Part shown: piece after piece, positions 63,231-64,000 of the stretch
How positions within the stretch are numbered: position 1 is the first letter of the stretch
Layout: every line of letters starts with the position of its first letter
Assembly (NCBI GenBank): GCA_000149265.1
Contig: CH003126.1
Coordinates: 1,495,688-1,559,687, forward strand
Origin: Ciona savignyi
Taxonomy: Eukaryota; Chordata; Ascidiacea; Phlebobranchia; Cionidae
Length of the DNA stretch: 64,000 bases
Direction of reading: 5' to 3'
Notes under the pieces: generated by a model
Told to the model about the DNA's origin: nothing
The model's input: the letters and a program-made list of their open reading frames with translations, nothing else
The model's database searches: none
Position numbers and translations under genes: made by a program

Positions 63231-64000
63231 ATGAAATTGTGCTTGGTTATTTTGTTATGTTGTGCGTCTGCAACCGCTCCTTGGATAATACATGGGAATT
63301 ACGAGTATTTCGTTGGGTCGCAAAAGGGAAAATTCGAAGACGCTGAACGCAAGTGTCTCTTCCAACAAGCTTCAGTGGCTGTAATTAAAACGAGTGACGT
63401 ACAAGCCTTCCTAGTCAAGAAGTTAAACGTTTTAACCACAGGTATTGGTTTGTTTGTATTTTAAACTAAGACTTTTTTTTATGCGTTAGTATCAGGAAGT
63501 TTTTATTTTAACCGATAAGCCCTTCGGTATGCGTTAGTATTAGTGCACATAATGTCCGGCCCGATGGTCTAGCGGTTAAGTGCGTCGCCTTTCAATCGAA
63601 AGGTTGCAGGTGCGAAACTGGTCGCTAGCTAGACGGTTGTGTCCTTGGGCAAGGCACTTTTAGGACATTGCCTGAACCCAGCGGATTAATGGGTTCTACC
63701 AAATTGAAGGAACGTGTCTATCATATACAACACACTGCAATAGCTCCGGTAACCCGACGATGGGCGCGAGGTGATCTGACGATTGCCCGTGTGATAACCC
63801 CCTAGGTTTTCCCATTCACGGGGATAAACATGAATATCCTATTCCTCGGGGATAAACATGAATATCCTATCCTCCTTCTATCCTATCCTAATCTACCTTA
63901 GTATCAGTATCTTTTTAATTTAACAGATAAGCCCTTCGGCTACTATATTGGATTACACTACAATGGAAATGAGTACGTTTGGTCGGACATGACACCACTT
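63231..64000 (+). CDS. Secreted C-type lectin-like protein, 5' part, cut by window end
   Basis: Exon 1 is 63231-63441 and exon 2 is 63927 to beyond 64000, joined in phase 1 (ACA G|AT). The protein starts MKLCLVILLCCASATA, a clear signal peptide, and goes straight into a C-type lectin fold: YEYFVGSQKGKFEDAERKC, then ASVAVIKTSDVQAFL, and from exon 2 GYYIGLHYNGNEYVWSDMTP. The ERKC...AVI and IGL...WSD...PL patterns are the standard CTLD landmarks; the calcium and sugar-binding loop lies beyond the window, so ligand binding cannot be judged. It is likely secreted and may act in recognition or immunity, which is inference. The intron contains a SINE-A copy and a duplicated, disabled acceptor. The first ATG in frame is used; a possible acceptor (cgctttag) lies 5 nt before it. 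Confidence 0.85.
63481..63543 (+). repeat. Duplicated copy of the lectin exon-2 acceptor region
   Basis: GTTAGTATCAGGAAGTTTTT ... GATAAGCCCTTCGG mirrors the true acceptor and first codons at 63898-63940, but the acceptor CAG is CCG here. The unit begins again at 63529 (ATGCGTTAGTATTAG). Confidence 0.8.
63556..63894 (+). mobile_element. SINE-A, full-length reference copy, lectin intron
   Basis: tRNA-like head (GATGGTCTAGCGGTTAAG, GGTTGCAGGTGCGAAACT), body TGTGTCCTTGGGCAAGGCAC, CGCGAGGTGATCTGACGATT, and a tail with two GGGGATAAACATGAATATCC units, then ATCCT repeats. Confidence 0.95.

Overview
This is animal nuclear DNA: spliced genes with GT-AG introns, many tRNA-derived SINEs and several nested DNA transposons. 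Single, moderately diverged copies of vertebrate gene families, the SINE style and the compact PBRM1 gene suggest a tunicate, probably Ciona-like. I cannot prove the species from this window.

Layout. (1) 1-7302, plus strand: the last nine coding exons of a polybromo-1 (PBRM1/BAF180) gene, covering the end of a BAH domain, a Pro/Gln/Tyr-rich linker, an HMG box and the conserved C-terminus. (2) 7997-35222, minus strand: a complete FoxP transcription factor, 16 coding exons, 892 codons plus stop, with every splice phase matching. It converges on PBRM1, with about 0.7 kb between the two stop codons. (3) 35262-49415: about 14 kb of intergenic and FoxP-upstream DNA rich in a short tRNA-like SINE, with one weak ORF. 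(4) 49416-55178, minus strand: a complete four-exon SPT4 (SUPT4H1) gene whose introns hold a hAT MITE, an inverted SINE pair and a 2-kb hAT-like element filled with a minisatellite. (5) 55187-63230: no gene seen; it holds SINEs, an unnamed repeat and a 2.1-kb tandem duplication. (6) 63231-64000, plus strand: the first two exons of a secreted C-type lectin-like protein, cut by the window end.

The most interesting feature is in FoxP. Two tandem versions of the exon carrying the DNA-recognition helix (10354-10475 and 9899-10053) share the same entry and exit phases, and including both or neither creates an early stop. The second version replaces the base-contacting Asn and His with Ser and Thr and adds an AT-hook-like RGRPRK segment. 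This matches the exon 18/18b switch known from vertebrate FOXP1 and the alternative forkhead exons of insect FoxP.

The genes are functionally separate (chromatin remodelling, transcription regulation, transcription elongation, secreted lectin); nothing shows an operon. Names such as SINE-A, SINE-B and repeat family C are local labels used here only.
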